Below are positions 32,631 through 41,387 of a stretch of DNA of 64,000 bases, in pieces. Every line of letters begins with the position of its first letter. Position 1 is the stretch's first letter. The notes below the pieces were generated by a model, which was not told the DNA's origin, did no database searches, and saw nothing but the letters and a program-made list of their open reading frames with translations. The DNA comes from Palsa-504 sp963789225 (lineage in GTDB: Bacteria > Actinomycetota > Actinomycetes > Streptosporangiales > Streptosporangiaceae): positions 105,901-169,900 of the forward strand of contig CAWBKD010000021.1 of assembly GCA_963789225.1 (NCBI GenBank), read 5' to 3'. The position numbers were made by a program, and so were the translations under genes.

Positions 32631-35036
32631 TTAAAGGACGCCGCGCCGCCGCAGCGCCAGGTAGCAGATCCAGCCGACCGGGATGGGCAGCCAGAACGTC
32701 GCTATGCGGAATATGAGCACCGCTGGTATCGCCTGGTGCACTGGGATGCCGATGGCCGTCAGCCCCGCGGCCAGGACAGCTTCGACGCCGCCGAGTCCGC
32801 CGGGCGTCGGCGCGGCCGATCCCACTGCGTTGCCGGCCAGGTAGACAATTGCGGCGGCCAGTATGGCTGGATGGGCGCCTACCGACCGCAGCGCCGCAAT
32901 GAACGCGACCAGGTAGGCGGCGGAAAGCAGCAGGTTCGCGCCGGCGCTGGCGGCAACCCTGAGGGGATGGGACACGGCGTCAAGCAGCCGGGGCCAGACT
33001 TCGCGCAGGTGCGGCCACACGGTGCCGGCCAGCTTGGCGCGGGTCTGCGGCACGGCCAGCAGGACGATGACGGCGGCGGCGATGACCGCGAGTCCGATGA
33101 GTACGTCGCCGCCCGGCGCGATCTTGAACCGGCTGAACCCCGACCCGGTGAGCAGGCCGAACACGATCAGCAGGAGCACCGTAGTGACCACATTCACGAT
33201 CTGCGACATCGTGACGGCGGCGGCGATGGTGCCCTCGTCCACCTGCTCGCGGCGCAGGTAGCGAGCGTTGACGGCCACGTGGCCCACGGTCGGCGGCATG
33301 GCCACGCCCACGAACGCGGTGGACAGCTGGACGCAGAAGCCGCGCCAGATCGACAGATGCTTGGGCACGAACGCGGCTAGGTTCTCGGCGGCCGCCAGGT
33401 AGGTCGCCGCCGATCCGAGCACCGCGACGGCGAGCCAGACCGGATCGGCCCGGCTCAGCGTGCCGAGGACGTTCACGCCGGAGATCTGGCCGATGAGCAG
33501 GTAGGCGGCGACGGTCAGGGCGACCGTGCTGAGTACCGTACGCCAGCGGAATCGTCCCAGCTGGGCCGTTGCCACCACGCCGCCGGCGCCGAGAAGCTCG
33601 TGCCTGATCTCGTTCAGCGAGCCCTGGGCGGCGCGCATGGCCCGCCACCCCCACGGCGCCAGGGCCAGCGGCTGCAGCACGGCCGCGACGGCGGCCTGGT
33701 CGAACGGCCCGTCGCCGGCCCGCAGCGCCGTGACCGCATCGGCGGGCCCGACGGGACCGGCCAGCGTGGCCAGGGCCTGGACCAGGTCGAGGCGGCGGGC
33801 CAGTTCGCCCGCGCCGGGCTCGGCCGCGTCGAGCGAGCAGAACCCCGCGTCGTTCGGCGACATGAACAGGTTTTCCGGACGCAGGTCGTGGTGCGCGATG
33901 CCCGCGTCGTGCAGGCGGCGCAGCGACGCGAACAATGACGTCGCGGCCGCCAGGCTCGCCACCCCGGGTCCCGGGCGGCCGTCCGGGATGGTCGTGACGA
34001 GGACCAGCGTCTCGCCGGGCATCTCGCCGAGCAGCAGTACCGCGGGGCTGTGCACCCTGGCCTGCTGTGCTAGGCAGCAGGCCAGGGTGAGCTGCTCGAG
34101 CCGGTCACGGGAACCGAGCGCGACGTGGCCGGCGGCGGCCGGCCGCAGGCGGATCAGCGCCCACAGTTGCCGGGCCAGGCCCGATCCGCGGGTGTCGCGG
34201 CCGGACAGGTGCACGCGGATCCGGGCGCCGTCGGCCAGCACCCCCTCCAGTCGCGCGCGGCTGGAGGGTTCGGCGTCCGACAGGTCCGCGGCCGACACGC
34301 CCTGGCTGGTGAGCCAGCTCATGAGCTCCGCGGTGCCCGGCAGGACCGAGGCCGCGCCGAGCAGCCAGCGCAGCACCCAGCCCGCCAGCAGCCCGCCGAA
34401 CAGCACGATCACCACCGCGAAGGGCGTGAGCGCGCCGACGGCCAGCCCGCTGAGCAGCAGGGCCGCGCCCGAGCGCGGCCACCAGCGCGACCAGTGCGAA
34501 CGCCGGGCCAGGTCGGTTCCCACCACGAACGCGACGAACGCGGTATCCACCACGAAGATCGAGGGATTGCTGCCGTGCAGCACCGCGTGCTCCACCGCCC
34601 CGTGCCCGGTTCGCCAGACGGCCGTCGCGATGATGGCCGCCACGGCACCGGCCGACCCGGCGGCGACCGCGTTCCGCGCGTCCCGCCACTGACTGCGCGC
34701 CAGCACGACAAGCGCCACGATCGCCAGGACGAAACAGGCCACCCCGGCGGCTACCTCGGCCGCGAACGACAGCCAGCGAGGGATGTGCAGCAGCCAGCCC
34801 GAGACGTCGTCGGCCACCTCCGCGCTGCCGAGGGGCAGGGCCTGGATGAAGCCGAGCACCGCTGCGACGATCAGGAGCGAGAAAACCGCGAGCAGCAGGT
34901 CGGCGGGGCGGCGCACCCGGTCCGTGCCATGCGGCGCGCGCGCCGGGAGAACCCAGCCCTGGGCAGCTTCCGCCGGGCTGACGGCCGCACCAGGCCCAGC
35001 GTGCGGCTCCTCGCCCGCGCTCATCGCCATACCCAT
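32631..35036 (-). CDS. Flippase-like LPG-synthase TM protein fused to a kinase-like domain
   Basis: 801 residues from the ATG at 35036. The N-terminal part has about six membrane helices. Residues around 300-480 form a kinase-like domain: LRRLHDAGIAHHDLRPENLF is the catalytic loop with Asp and Asn kept. The C-terminal 330 residues are an LPG_synthase_TM/UPF0104 domain with eight helices and PPTVGHVAVNARYL and PTPGGLGGVEAVLAAGLTAI. This fused layout is known in actinobacteria and may couple lipid flipping or modification to phosphorylation. DFG is replaced by SLDAAEP, so kinase activity is uncertain. Confidence 0.75.
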   Translation of the reverse strand: MGMAMSAGEEPHAGPGAAVSPAEAAQGWVLPARAPHGTDRVRRPADLLLAVFSLLIVAAVLGFIQALPLGSAEVADDVSGWLLHIPRWLSFAAEVAAGVACFVLAIVALVVLARSQWRDARNAVAAGSAGAVAAIIATAVWRTGHGAVEHAVLHGSNPSIFVVDTAFVAFVVGTDLARRSHWSRWWPRSGAALLLSGLAVGALTPFAVVIVLFGGLLAGWVLRWLLGAASVLPGTAELMSWLTSQGVSAADLSDAEPSSRARLEGVLADGARIRVHLSGRDTRGSGLARQLWALIRLRPAAAGHVALGSRDRLEQLTLACCLAQQARVHSPAVLLLGEMPGETLVLVTTIPDGRPGPGVASLAAATSLFASLRRLHDAGIAHHDLRPENLFMSPNDAGFCSLDAAEPGAGELARRLDLVQALATLAGPVGPADAVTALRAGDGPFDQAAVAAVLQPLALAPWGWRAMRAAQGSLNEIRHELLGAGGVVATAQLGRFRWRTVLSTVALTVAAYLLIGQISGVNVLGTLSRADPVWLAVAVLGSAATYLAAAENLAAFVPKHLSIWRGFCVQLSTAFVGVAMPPTVGHVAVNARYLRREQVDEGTIAAAVTMSQIVNVVTTVLLLIVFGLLTGSGFSRFKIAPGGDVLIGLAVIAAAVIVLLAVPQTRAKLAGTVWPHLREVWPRLLDAVSHPLRVAASAGANLLLSAAYLVAFIAALRSVGAHPAILAAAIVYLAGNAVGSAAPTPGGLGGVEAVLAAGLTAIGIPVHQAIPAVLIFRIATFWLPIPVGWICYLALRRRGVL

Positions 35037-35180
35037 CGGGCTACCCTGGACAGCGCGCGGCACTCCGGTCCGACCGCGGCCGGATTTCGCCGATGCGGAC
35101 GATATCGCGTGTCGCACGACCGGGGAGCTGTCACGGTCGGTAACGAGGCGCCCGGCTGGCCCTCGCCGACGGCGATGTGG

Positions 35181-35918
35181 TCAGGATTCCGGGCTGGCTC
35201 CGGGTGAGCGCCGGACTGTCTGCAGGCCGCAGAGGAGAGTGTCGAGGCCGGAGGTGAAGCGCTGCTCGCGGTCGTCGGCCCAGGCGTGAGTGCCGTGCGC
35301 GGCCAGGGTGGGGAAGCTGCTGGCGGGCAGGGAGCGGAGGAATGCGTGCAGTTGCTGTCTGGCCGCGCTGTCGCGCAGTCGCTGCTCGGCGGGTGAGGCA
35401 GGGTCGGCGAGGGCGAAGCCGAGGGTGTAGTCGTAGATCAGGCGGAAGGCCAGGGCGGCCTGGCGGCCGGGCAGCCCGGCCCCATGCAGTAGCGCGAGGA
35501 ATGCCTCGGCCAGGGCCAGGGATGCGGGGCTGACGGGATCACGGGTCTTGAGCAGGGCGGCGATGCCGGGATGGTTCTCCAGGACCGCCCGCAGCCGGTG
35601 CGCGAGCATGGCGACCTGCGCGATCCAGGGCAGAGCAGGGTCGGTCCGGCAGTCGATCTCGGCGAGCACAGCGTCGAGGATGAGATCGTAGAGCTGTTCC
35701 TTGCTGCGGACGTGGCGGTACAGCGCGCCGGGAACCACGCCGAGGCGGCGGGCGAGGCCGCGCATGCTGAGGGCCTGCGCGCCGTCCGTGCTGATAACCG
35801 TGAGGGCCTCGGCGACGACACGCCCGCGGGTGAGCGCGGGGCGGCGACTCCCCGCGTCGTCCGGAGGGTTGAACCACAGCGAGCGCGTGTCCCCGCCTCC
35901 GGTTTGCTGCCCTGCCAT
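35181..35918 (-). CDS. TetR-family regulator
   Basis: 245 residues. The N-terminal helix-turn-helix (about 30-75) reads GRVVAEALTVISTDGAQALS then MRGLARRLGVVPGALYRHVR. The C-terminal part (80-235) resembles the TetR_C tetracycline-repressor-like ligand domain, with IAQVAMLAHRLRAVLENHPG. The dyad upstream of its start recurs in the promoter of the Hsp20 gene, which suggests it controls itself and that chaperone. The inducer is unknown. Confidence 0.85.
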   Translation of the reverse strand: MAGQQTGGGDTRSLWFNPPDDAGSRRPALTRGRVVAEALTVISTDGAQALSMRGLARRLGVVPGALYRHVRSKEQLYDLILDAVLAEIDCRTDPALPWIAQVAMLAHRLRAVLENHPGIAALLKTRDPVSPASLALAEAFLALLHGAGLPGRQAALAFRLIYDYTLGFALADPASPAEQRLRDSAARQQLHAFLRSLPASSFPTLAAHGTHAWADDREQRFTSGLDTLLCGLQTVRRSPGASPES

Positions 35919-35955
35919 GCCTGCCTCCGGGCCTGGCCGTGTGATCGCAAACGAT

Positions 35956-36001
35956 GTTCACTGCAATGTCACATCGTAGCTTGGAACTGGATGGTGTTCA
36001 C
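35956..36001. promoter_or_regulatory. TetR operator in its own promoter
   Basis: GTTCAC-tgcaat-GTCACA (35956-35973), then gtagcttggaactggat and a second GTTCAC ending at 36001. The same layout of dyad, gtagct.ggaactg.at and GTTCAC occurs at 36201-36247 before Hsp20, pointing to one repressor for both genes. Confidence 0.6.
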
Positions 36002-36061
36002 CGCATCGGCCTTTCAGCGTACGGACCGGGTGAGCGGTCTTTAAAGATAAGAGACCATCAG

Positions 36062-36079
36062 GCCGAACGAGCCGTGGTG
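36062..36079 (+). repeat. 18-bp intergenic motif, copy A
   Basis: GCCGAACGAGCCGTGGTG. Identical at 37119-37136, one change at 58255-58272, a weaker version at 45087-45104 and 16 bases inverted at 62248-62263. All are intergenic. Confidence 0.55.
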
Positions 36080-36185
36080 CACGTGCCGGGCACGACTGTC
36101 GCCCAGGGTTGGTGACGGGCTTGGGATGATCATCGGCTGGGTCGCCATCTACCGCCGTCATCACGCCATCTCGCCGGTACCCCGC

Positions 36186-36247
36186 TTGACTATGAACGCT
36201 GTTCACTATAATGTGAACTATGTAGCTCGGAACTGAATAGTGTTCAC
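36186..36247 (+). promoter_or_regulatory. Hsp20 promoter with operator dyad enclosing the -10 box
   Basis: TTGACT (36186-36191) and TATAAT (36207-36212) form a promoter with a short 15-base spacer. The TATAAT is the exact centre of GTTCAC-TATAAT-GTGAAC (36201-36218), a perfect 6-bp dyad. A further GTTCAC lies at 36242-36247. Binding of the neighbouring TetR protein would block RNA polymerase directly. Confidence 0.65.
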
Positions 36248-36308
36248 ATGAGCGGTGTTCTTCCGGGTCGCCGGGCCGCTGGCCCGGCCAGATGCAAGGG
36301 AGAACGAA

Positions 36309-36821
36309 ATGACCACCACCATGATGAGCTGGGACCTGTTCGAGGACCTGCGCGCGGCGCAGGATGAACTGCTGCAGGCGGCCAGGGGACGCGGCTGGCA
36401 GCCCGGCCAGCAGCGCTACTACAGCGATGCGGGCACCGCGGTCTGGGCGCCGGCGGTCGACATATCCGAACGCAAGGACGCCTATCTGGTGACGGCCGAA
36501 CTTCCCGGCGTCAAGGCCGGGGAGGTGGAGATCACCTTCGAAGGCGGCCTGCTGACCATCCAGGGCGAGCGGCACTCCGCGCACGACTCCGCGGAGGAGA
36601 AGATGCACCGCACCGAGAGGTTCTACGGCGCCTTCCGCCGTTCGATCACCCTGCCCAGCCACGTGGAGGCCGACAAGATCGAGGCCTCGGCGCATGACGG
36701 CGTGCTGGAGATCCTGGTGCCCAAGGCACCCGAAGTACAGGCCAAGCGCATCCAGGTGCGCGTCGGCCAGGGGCACGCCGCCCTGAAGCCCGGCGCAGCG
36801 GCCAAGAAGAACGGCATCTGA
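36309..36821 (+). CDS. Small heat-shock protein Hsp20
   Basis: 170 residues. The alpha-crystallin domain (about 45-140) includes DISERKDAYLVTAELPGVKA, LLTIQGERHS and RFYGAFRRSITLP, ending with the conserved GVLEILVPKA strand. It binds unfolding proteins without ATP in the cytoplasm. The ATG follows aaggga with good spacing; the frame is open upstream but the extra residues are not protein-like. It is followed by a strong hairpin terminator. Confidence 0.92.
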   Translation: MTTTMMSWDLFEDLRAAQDELLQAARGRGWQPGQQRYYSDAGTAVWAPAVDISERKDAYLVTAELPGVKAGEVEITFEGGLLTIQGERHSAHDSAEEKMHRTERFYGAFRRSITLPSHVEADKIEASAHDGVLEILVPKAPEVQAKRIQVRVGQGHAALKPGAAAKKNGI

Positions 36822-36874
36822 CACTAGGCCCCGGCTGTACGGGCTAGAACCGTCACCCGGGGAAGCATGACCCT

Positions 36875-36910
36875 CCTGCCGTCACCGCTCAACAGGGCGG
36901 TGACGGCAGG
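36875..36910 (+). terminator. Hairpin terminator of hsp20
   Basis: CCTGCCGTCACCGC (36875-36888) and GCGGTGACGGCAGG (36897-36910) form a perfect 14-bp stem with an 8-base loop. There is no T run, as is common for terminators in GC-rich actinobacteria. Confidence 0.75.
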
Positions 36911-37389
36911 TGAAGACCTCAGGCTGCTCGGTCATCGCTGCTCCGTCAGATACGCCTGGTACGCCGATTCCGCAGCCGGGATCGCTTCTCTGTACCACTC
37001 TTGCCCTCGGCCGGATTTGGTCACCAGGTAATTCAGAACGCCGCATCAGAGGCCGCGACAGAGTTTTGGAACCCCGCAGGTTCTCCGGGCTGATCATTTT
37101 AAGTTCAAATAATCAGGTGCCGAACGAGCCGTGGTGACACCCTTCCGCAGCTGAATCCTGGCTGCGGAGCATCCGCAGCGGACGGCGAGAATCCGCGCGA
37201 ATGGCTTGTGATCTGTCTGGGTGATGACGTTTGAGGTTTCCGGCTCTTTCCCCGTTGGAATTTCCCGACTTCACTGGATAGTGACAAGTCAGACGGCAAG
37301 GTATCGCGAAGCCACGGCGGGGCTAGTCCCCCCGGCCGCGATCCGGCACCAAACCGGCCATTAGCTCATCGCAGCACAAGGAGTCGGTT
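36911..37389 (+). other. Gap before glsB copy 3
   Basis: No gene is supported. It contains AT-rich gatcattttaagttcaaat (from 37093), motif copy B at 37119-37136, and a perfect hairpin GCTGCGGA-gca-TCCGCAGC at 37161-37179. The T8 leader of the other glsB copies is absent; only the last bases before the ATG (aaggagtcggtt) are shared. Confidence 0.5.
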
Positions 37390-37710
37390 ATGGGCATCAT
37401 CGCGTGGATCGTTCTCGGGCTGGGCGCGGGCCTGCTCGCCAATATGCTGATCCCCGGCAGGAGGTCGCAGGGCCTCGTCATCACGTGCGTGATCGGCATC
37501 GTCGGCGCGTTGCTGGGCGGCTGGGTGGCCACGAAGCTGTTCCACGTGGTCACCCTGCACGGGTTCTTCAACCTGTCCACCTGGCTCACCGCCATCGCAG
37601 GCGCGGCTGTCCTGCTGCTGGCCTACCACCTGGTGACGAGCCGGGGCAGTGGCCGCAGCCGCAGTCGCAGCAGCGGCCACAGCCGGTCACGCCGTTGGGC
37701 GCACCGGTGA
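37390..37710 (+). CDS. GlsB/YeaQ/YmgE-type stress membrane protein, copy 3
   Basis: 106 residues. The same three-helix layout as the other copies (GLGAGLLANMLIPGRRSQGL) with a longer, basic Ser/Arg tail (SRGSGRSRSRSSGHSRSRRW) that could bind nucleic acid or acidic lipids. It is more diverged from copies 1 and 2 than they are from each other. The next small gene begins within its stop (GTGA). Confidence 0.82.
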   Translation: MGIIAWIVLGLGAGLLANMLIPGRRSQGLVITCVIGIVGALLGGWVATKLFHVVTLHGFFNLSTWLTAIAGAAVLLLAYHLVTSRGSGRSRSRSSGHSRSRRWAHR

Positions 37711-37856
37711 ACGAACAGGTCCCGCCTGCGGGCGGACGCATGCTGGGCACCGGCACCTGCGTCGCGCTGATCGCGATCGGCGCCATCTTGCGGTTCGCAC
37801 TCTCGGCAGGCTCTCCCCACGGTGAACAGACGCTGGAGTGCGGGTCATGTCGGTGA
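37707..37856 (+). CDS. Small membrane protein, DUF6458-like N-terminus
   Basis: 49 residues. RMLGTGTCVALIAIGAILRF then AL is one membrane helix resembling the start of DUF6458-type proteins, but the second helix expected after it is missing. GTG overlaps the glsB stop, so translation is coupled. It may be a truncated remnant. Confidence 0.4.
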   Translation: MNEQVPPAGGRMLGTGTCVALIAIGAILRFALSAGSPHGEQTLECGSCR

Positions 37857-37889
37857 AGAGCGCGAATCGCAGTATCAGCGTTGTGGGTG

Positions 37890-38086
37890 CTCGCCGAGGC
37901 GGCCTACGGGCAGGCAGGCCGGGGCGGGCCTGGCCATGGCGGTGGGCGGCGTGCGCAGGACGTTCCGCAAGCTCGCCACTACACCGCTGGGTCCGTGGCT
38001 GCTGGTCGCCGTCGCCCCTCGGGCTGGTGACCTTCGGGGTCTACTTCTGGTGCGAGGCACGCTGGCGCAAGGTAGGGCCAGGCTAG
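37890..38086 (+). pseudogene. Degenerate DUF1206 membrane protein C-terminus
   Basis: One frame gives RRTFRKLATTPLGPWLLVAV and the next gives LGLVTFGVYFWCEARWRKV, which together form the last repeat of DUF1206 proteins. The shift is an extra C near 38018, and an earlier one affects AAYGQAGRG. About 200 upstream residues are missing. Confidence 0.55.
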
Positions 38087-38171
38087 GTAGGAACACGGGG
38101 ACGCCGGGGGAGATCCACATCGTCATCACCCCGCTCACATTTCGCCGGCCAACTGGGTGAACGGCGCGCGT

Positions 38172-39410
38172 TCACGTAATCCGGTCGCGGTATCGGCTGT
38201 CGGGGGCTGGGGCTGGGGCTGGGGCTCGGGCTGGGGCCGGTGCCGGTCGATGGCCTGCCGGGCTGGTGTTGTGCGGGCCGGTGCGGATGAGGCTGGGCGC
38301 GTGCCGCCATACCAGGCAGGCGATCGCGCCGAGGGGGATCGGGGGCAGGTAGGTGACGGCCCGGTAGAGCAGCACGGCGGCGGTCACCTGCGCAACATCC
38401 CGGTGGCCCGCGTCGGCGGCCAGCGTGGCGATGAGTCCGAGCTCGGTGAGGCCTAGACCGCCGGGGGTGATGGGCAGCACGGTCAGCAGCCGGACGAACG
38501 CGAAGGCCGCCAGGCAGGTCTGCCAGGACACCTGGGCCTGGGACAGGCCGATGCCGCGCACGCAGGCCAGCAGGACAAGCCACAAGGTGAGGTTGCTCGC
38601 CGCAGTGGCGGCGGTGATCCGCCAGCCGCGCGCGGCGATCACGGCACCGGCCCGGTCCCGGAAGCCGGGTAGCCATCCGGCGGCGCCGGGGGGCAGTCGG
38701 CGGCGGGTAAGCCGGCAGGCGGCGGTGAGTATGCGCTGGAGCGCGCGGCCGGCGCGGACCGCGAACGACTCGCTGCGCATCAGGAGGCCGAGCCCGGCGG
38801 CCATGGCGGCGAGCAGGGCCAGGCCCACCGCCGCGGCGGCGATCAGGCCAGCCCCGGGCCGGGCGGCCGTGACCAGGACCAGCAGGGCCAGGACCGGCAG
38901 GCCCAGGCGGGCGAAGACATTCCAGATTCCCGACACCAGGGTGTACAGCACGTAGTCGGCGGTGCTGACCCCCCAGCTGGACAGCATCGCCCAGCTGACC
39001 CCCATGGCCAGGGCCCCGCCGGCGGGCAGGGTGTTCGCCACCGCGTTGGAGCCGAGGTTGACCGCGGCCGCCTCGCGCAGCCGTATCGACGGCAGCACCG
39101 AGCAGATCATGACCCAGGTGGTGGCCATGCTGGCCGCGGCCGCGACGGCGACGAGTAGGACCTGCGGCCAGGCCATCGCGCCCATGCTGGACTGCACGCT
39201 GCGGTAGGACGCGAAACGCGGGATGGCGAAAACGAAGATGGCCGCGACGAGGACAACCGGCCCTGCGGTGCGGAAGATCCTCCGGCCGGATCGCGGCCGC
39301 GGCCGGGCGGTCTCTGGCTGTTGGGCGGTACCGGGGCGGGGGCCCTGTGGGGCGGTGGGCAGCTCCGGGGGCGCAGTGGTAGCCGATGGCGGTTCGGCGA
39401 TGGTCCTCAC
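38172..39410 (-). CDS. Flippase-like LPG-synthase TM protein (UPF0104), operon copy
   Basis: 412 residues from a GTG overlapping the desaturase stop. It has about eight membrane helices, with NLGSNAVANTLPAGGALAMG and TVLPITPGGLGLTELGLIAT as the family motifs; there is no aminoacyl-transferase domain. The C-terminal tail is Ala/Pro repeats (APAPARAPAPAPAP) encoded by a run of ggggct. Such proteins are thought to move or modify lipids. The link to a desaturase suggests joint control of membrane composition. A close paralogue is at 54572. Confidence 0.8.
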   Translation of the reverse strand: MRTIAEPPSATTAPPELPTAPQGPRPGTAQQPETARPRPRSGRRIFRTAGPVVLVAAIFVFAIPRFASYRSVQSSMGAMAWPQVLLVAVAAAASMATTWVMICSVLPSIRLREAAAVNLGSNAVANTLPAGGALAMGVSWAMLSSWGVSTADYVLYTLVSGIWNVFARLGLPVLALLVLVTAARPGAGLIAAAAVGLALLAAMAAGLGLLMRSESFAVRAGRALQRILTAACRLTRRRLPPGAAGWLPGFRDRAGAVIAARGWRITAATAASNLTLWLVLLACVRGIGLSQAQVSWQTCLAAFAFVRLLTVLPITPGGLGLTELGLIATLAADAGHRDVAQVTAAVLLYRAVTYLPPIPLGAIACLVWRHAPSLIRTGPHNTSPAGHRPAPAPARAPAPAPAPDSRYRDRIT

Positions 39411-40501
39411 CGGATACGGTCGCTGCCGGCGGGCAGTGGTGAGAGCCGGCTGGCCGGGACCGCTGGCGCCGCCCAGCGTCCCCCCGGCCGCAGGGCGGGC
39501 TGCTGGTCCTGGCCGGGGCCGCGGCGGCGGCTGTCTAGGCGGGCGGGGGTGGGCCAGCGCACCTTGGTGGCCAAGCCGAGGCGTTCGAAGACGCGGATCA
39601 CGGCGGCGGAGATGTCGACCTGGCCGGGGTCTACGCCGTGCCGTGCGCAGGCCGGATCGGAATGGTGCATATTGTGCCAGCTCTCCCCGAACGAGAGCAG
39701 GGCCAGGGGCCACAGGTTCGTGGCGCGGTCGTGGCGGCGGGTGGCAAACGGGCGGCTGCCGAACACGTGGCACAGCGAGTTGACGCTCCAGGTGACGTGC
39801 TGCAGCACGGCGACCCGCACCAGCCCCGCCCACAGCAGTGCGGCCACGGCGGTCCGCCAGGTACCGCCGATCAGCCACCCGGCGCCGAACGGCAGGGCGA
39901 GGGAGAGCGCGCACAGGGCGGGGAACGCGGCCGAGACGGCCCGCATGGCGTGATCGGCCAGCATGTCGGGCGCGTACCGAGAGGGCGGGGTCGGGTCGTC
40001 ACGCATCAGCCAGCCCGCGTGGGCGTGCGCGAGGCCGCGCAGCTGCCCGGCCACGCTGCTGCCGTAGCGGTAGGGGGAATGCGGGTCCCCGGGCCGGTCG
40101 GTGAAGGCGTGGTGGCGGCGGTGGATGGCGACCCAGCCGATCACGTCGCCCTCGAAGCTCATCGACCCCGCGACCGCGAGCACGGCCCGCAGCACCGGGA
40201 CCGCGGTAAAGCTGCGGTGCGTCAGCAGCCGGTGAAAGCCCACGGTCACACCCAGCCCGGTGATCACGTACAAGGCCGCCGCCAGCAGGACGTCGGCCAG
40301 ATTCAGGCCATGACCCCAGGCCAGCCACACCGCCACGCCCAGTCCGGCGAACGGCACGACGACGAACGCCGCCGTCACCCCCACCCGGGCCCCGCCCTGG
40401 ACACTGCCCGGCGGACGGCCGCTGACAGGAAATGCCGCCGCCCCGTCATAATCAGCCGCCACAAGCCCAGAAGGCACCGTGATCGTTCCGCTCGACCTCA
40501 T
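39407..40501 (-). CDS. Acyl-CoA/fatty acid delta-9-type desaturase
   Basis: 364 residues. The three histidine boxes are HRLLTH (with GFH before it), HRRHH in WVAIHRRHHAFTDRPGDPHS and HNMHH in GESWHNMHHSDP. Four membrane helices surround them (first at about 55-100). It inserts a double bond into membrane acyl chains using a di-iron centre. The true start is the ATG at 40501, which overlaps the stop of a 30-codon GlsB-like leader; its stop overlaps the LPG-like gene. The three frames thus form one translationally coupled chain. Confidence 0.88.
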   Translation of the reverse strand: MRSSGTITVPSGLVAADYDGAAAFPVSGRPPGSVQGGARVGVTAAFVVVPFAGLGVAVWLAWGHGLNLADVLLAAALYVITGLGVTVGFHRLLTHRSFTAVPVLRAVLAVAGSMSFEGDVIGWVAIHRRHHAFTDRPGDPHSPYRYGSSVAGQLRGLAHAHAGWLMRDDPTPPSRYAPDMLADHAMRAVSAAFPALCALSLALPFGAGWLIGGTWRTAVAALLWAGLVRVAVLQHVTWSVNSLCHVFGSRPFATRRHDRATNLWPLALLSFGESWHNMHHSDPACARHGVDPGQVDISAAVIRVFERLGLATKVRWPTPARLDSRRRGPGQDQQPALRPGGRWAAPAVPASRLSPLPAGSDRIR

Positions 40502-40590
40502 AGCGGCAGCTGGCCCTTGGTAGATGCAGCGCTCAGACTGGCGAGCAGGCCCGGGCCAAGCCCGGGAACGATCCACGCGACGATTCTCAT
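40498..40590 (-). CDS. 30-codon leader derived from a GlsB N-terminus
   Basis: It reads MRIVAWIVPGLGPGLLASLS and ends 10 codons later. It matches MGIIAWIVLGLGAGLLANML of the full GlsB proteins, and its ribosome site (aaggagcccggtt) matches theirs. The stop overlaps the desaturase start as ATGA. It looks like a deletion that left the initiation region and first helix of a glsB gene as a leader peptide for the downstream operon. Confidence 0.65.
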   Translation of the reverse strand: MRIVAWIVPGLGPGLLASLSAASTKGQLPL

Positions 40591-40996
40591 AACCGGGCTC
40601 CTTGCTGAGATGAGCAGACGGCCGGTTTTAGGCCGGAGCTTGCGCTGTCGCGATATCTTGCCGTCTGGCTGTCAATTCCAGCTAACCCCCGCCGTCCCGT
40701 CGCGGAAACAGCCGGAAACCGCAAACATCATCACTCAAGCCGATCGCCGCTCGGCTGCGGTCCAGGAATAGCGGCTGCACAGGGCGCCTGCCCTGCTGTG
40801 ATCGGCTATGGTGATGAGCCTTGCCTGAATTGCTCATATCCGCCTGCTCGCGGATGGCCTTTACTGGTACACGGATATATATGTCGGTTGAACGGATCAG
40901 CCGGCATATCCAGCGCTGCTGCTTGCATTCACGGGATTGTGGCCATCTCTGCTGTCCCCAGGGCGCTACCCAGCGAACATGCCGTCGGAGGCAGTC
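40591..40996 (+). other. Divergent gap between desaturase operon and tiny membrane gene
   Basis: No gene is supported. Bases 40796-40820 (CTGTGATCGGCTATGGTGAT and agcc) recur with two changes at 43768-43792, in both cases upstream of a small membrane protein gene. An AT-rich patch (acggatatatatgtcggttg) near 40873 could be a promoter. Confidence 0.5.
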
Positions 40997-41176
40997 ATGC
41001 GTATCGGATCGGTGCTAATCCTCATCTGGCTGGTCATCGGCGCCATCGCCGGCGGCCAGCGCCACTACTACAGCAGTTCTGACCCGAACTGCGCCAAGAC
41101 GGGCACGATCATCGTGACGGTTCTTGCGGGCCCGCTCAACTACACCGGCGTGAACCCGAAAGTCTCCTGCAAATGA
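40997..41176 (+). CDS. Tiny membrane protein, paralogue 1
   Basis: 59 residues: RIGSVLILIWLVIGAIAGGQ forms one helix and RHYYSSSDPNCAKTGTIIVT a polar turn, then a second hydrophobic stretch and a Cys. ggaggc lies 4 bases before the ATG. The paralogue at 45145, on the other strand, keeps GGQRHYYSSS and GVNPKVSC. Function is unknown. Confidence 0.65.
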   Translation: MRIGSVLILIWLVIGAIAGGQRHYYSSSDPNCAKTGTIIVTVLAGPLNYTGVNPKVSCK

Positions 41177-41387
41177 CCCACCTGGAAGTCAACTCGGGTT
41201 GTTCCTGGAGCATTACCCTGACAGCGGGCTGAGGCCCGGACCGGCCCCTGGGAAAACGGTCCCCGCGCAGAGCCCGTCGGCACTCCAGATAACCAGCGGC
41301 GAGGCAATGAACTCTGGGTCGGTGGTTGGAGCCTTCCTTCGCGTGCTTGCCTTTGCGTGCTTCCAGGCCGCTGGAATGATCGGGGAT

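Noticed and set aside
38199..38240. Run of ggggct repeats
   Set aside because: It encodes the Ala/Pro tail of the flippase-like protein and is simple slippage, not a regulatory structure.
39411..39914. N-terminal extension of the flippase-like gene
   Set aside because: The extra codons lie antiphase within the desaturase gene; the GTG overlapping the desaturase stop matches the paralogous operon.
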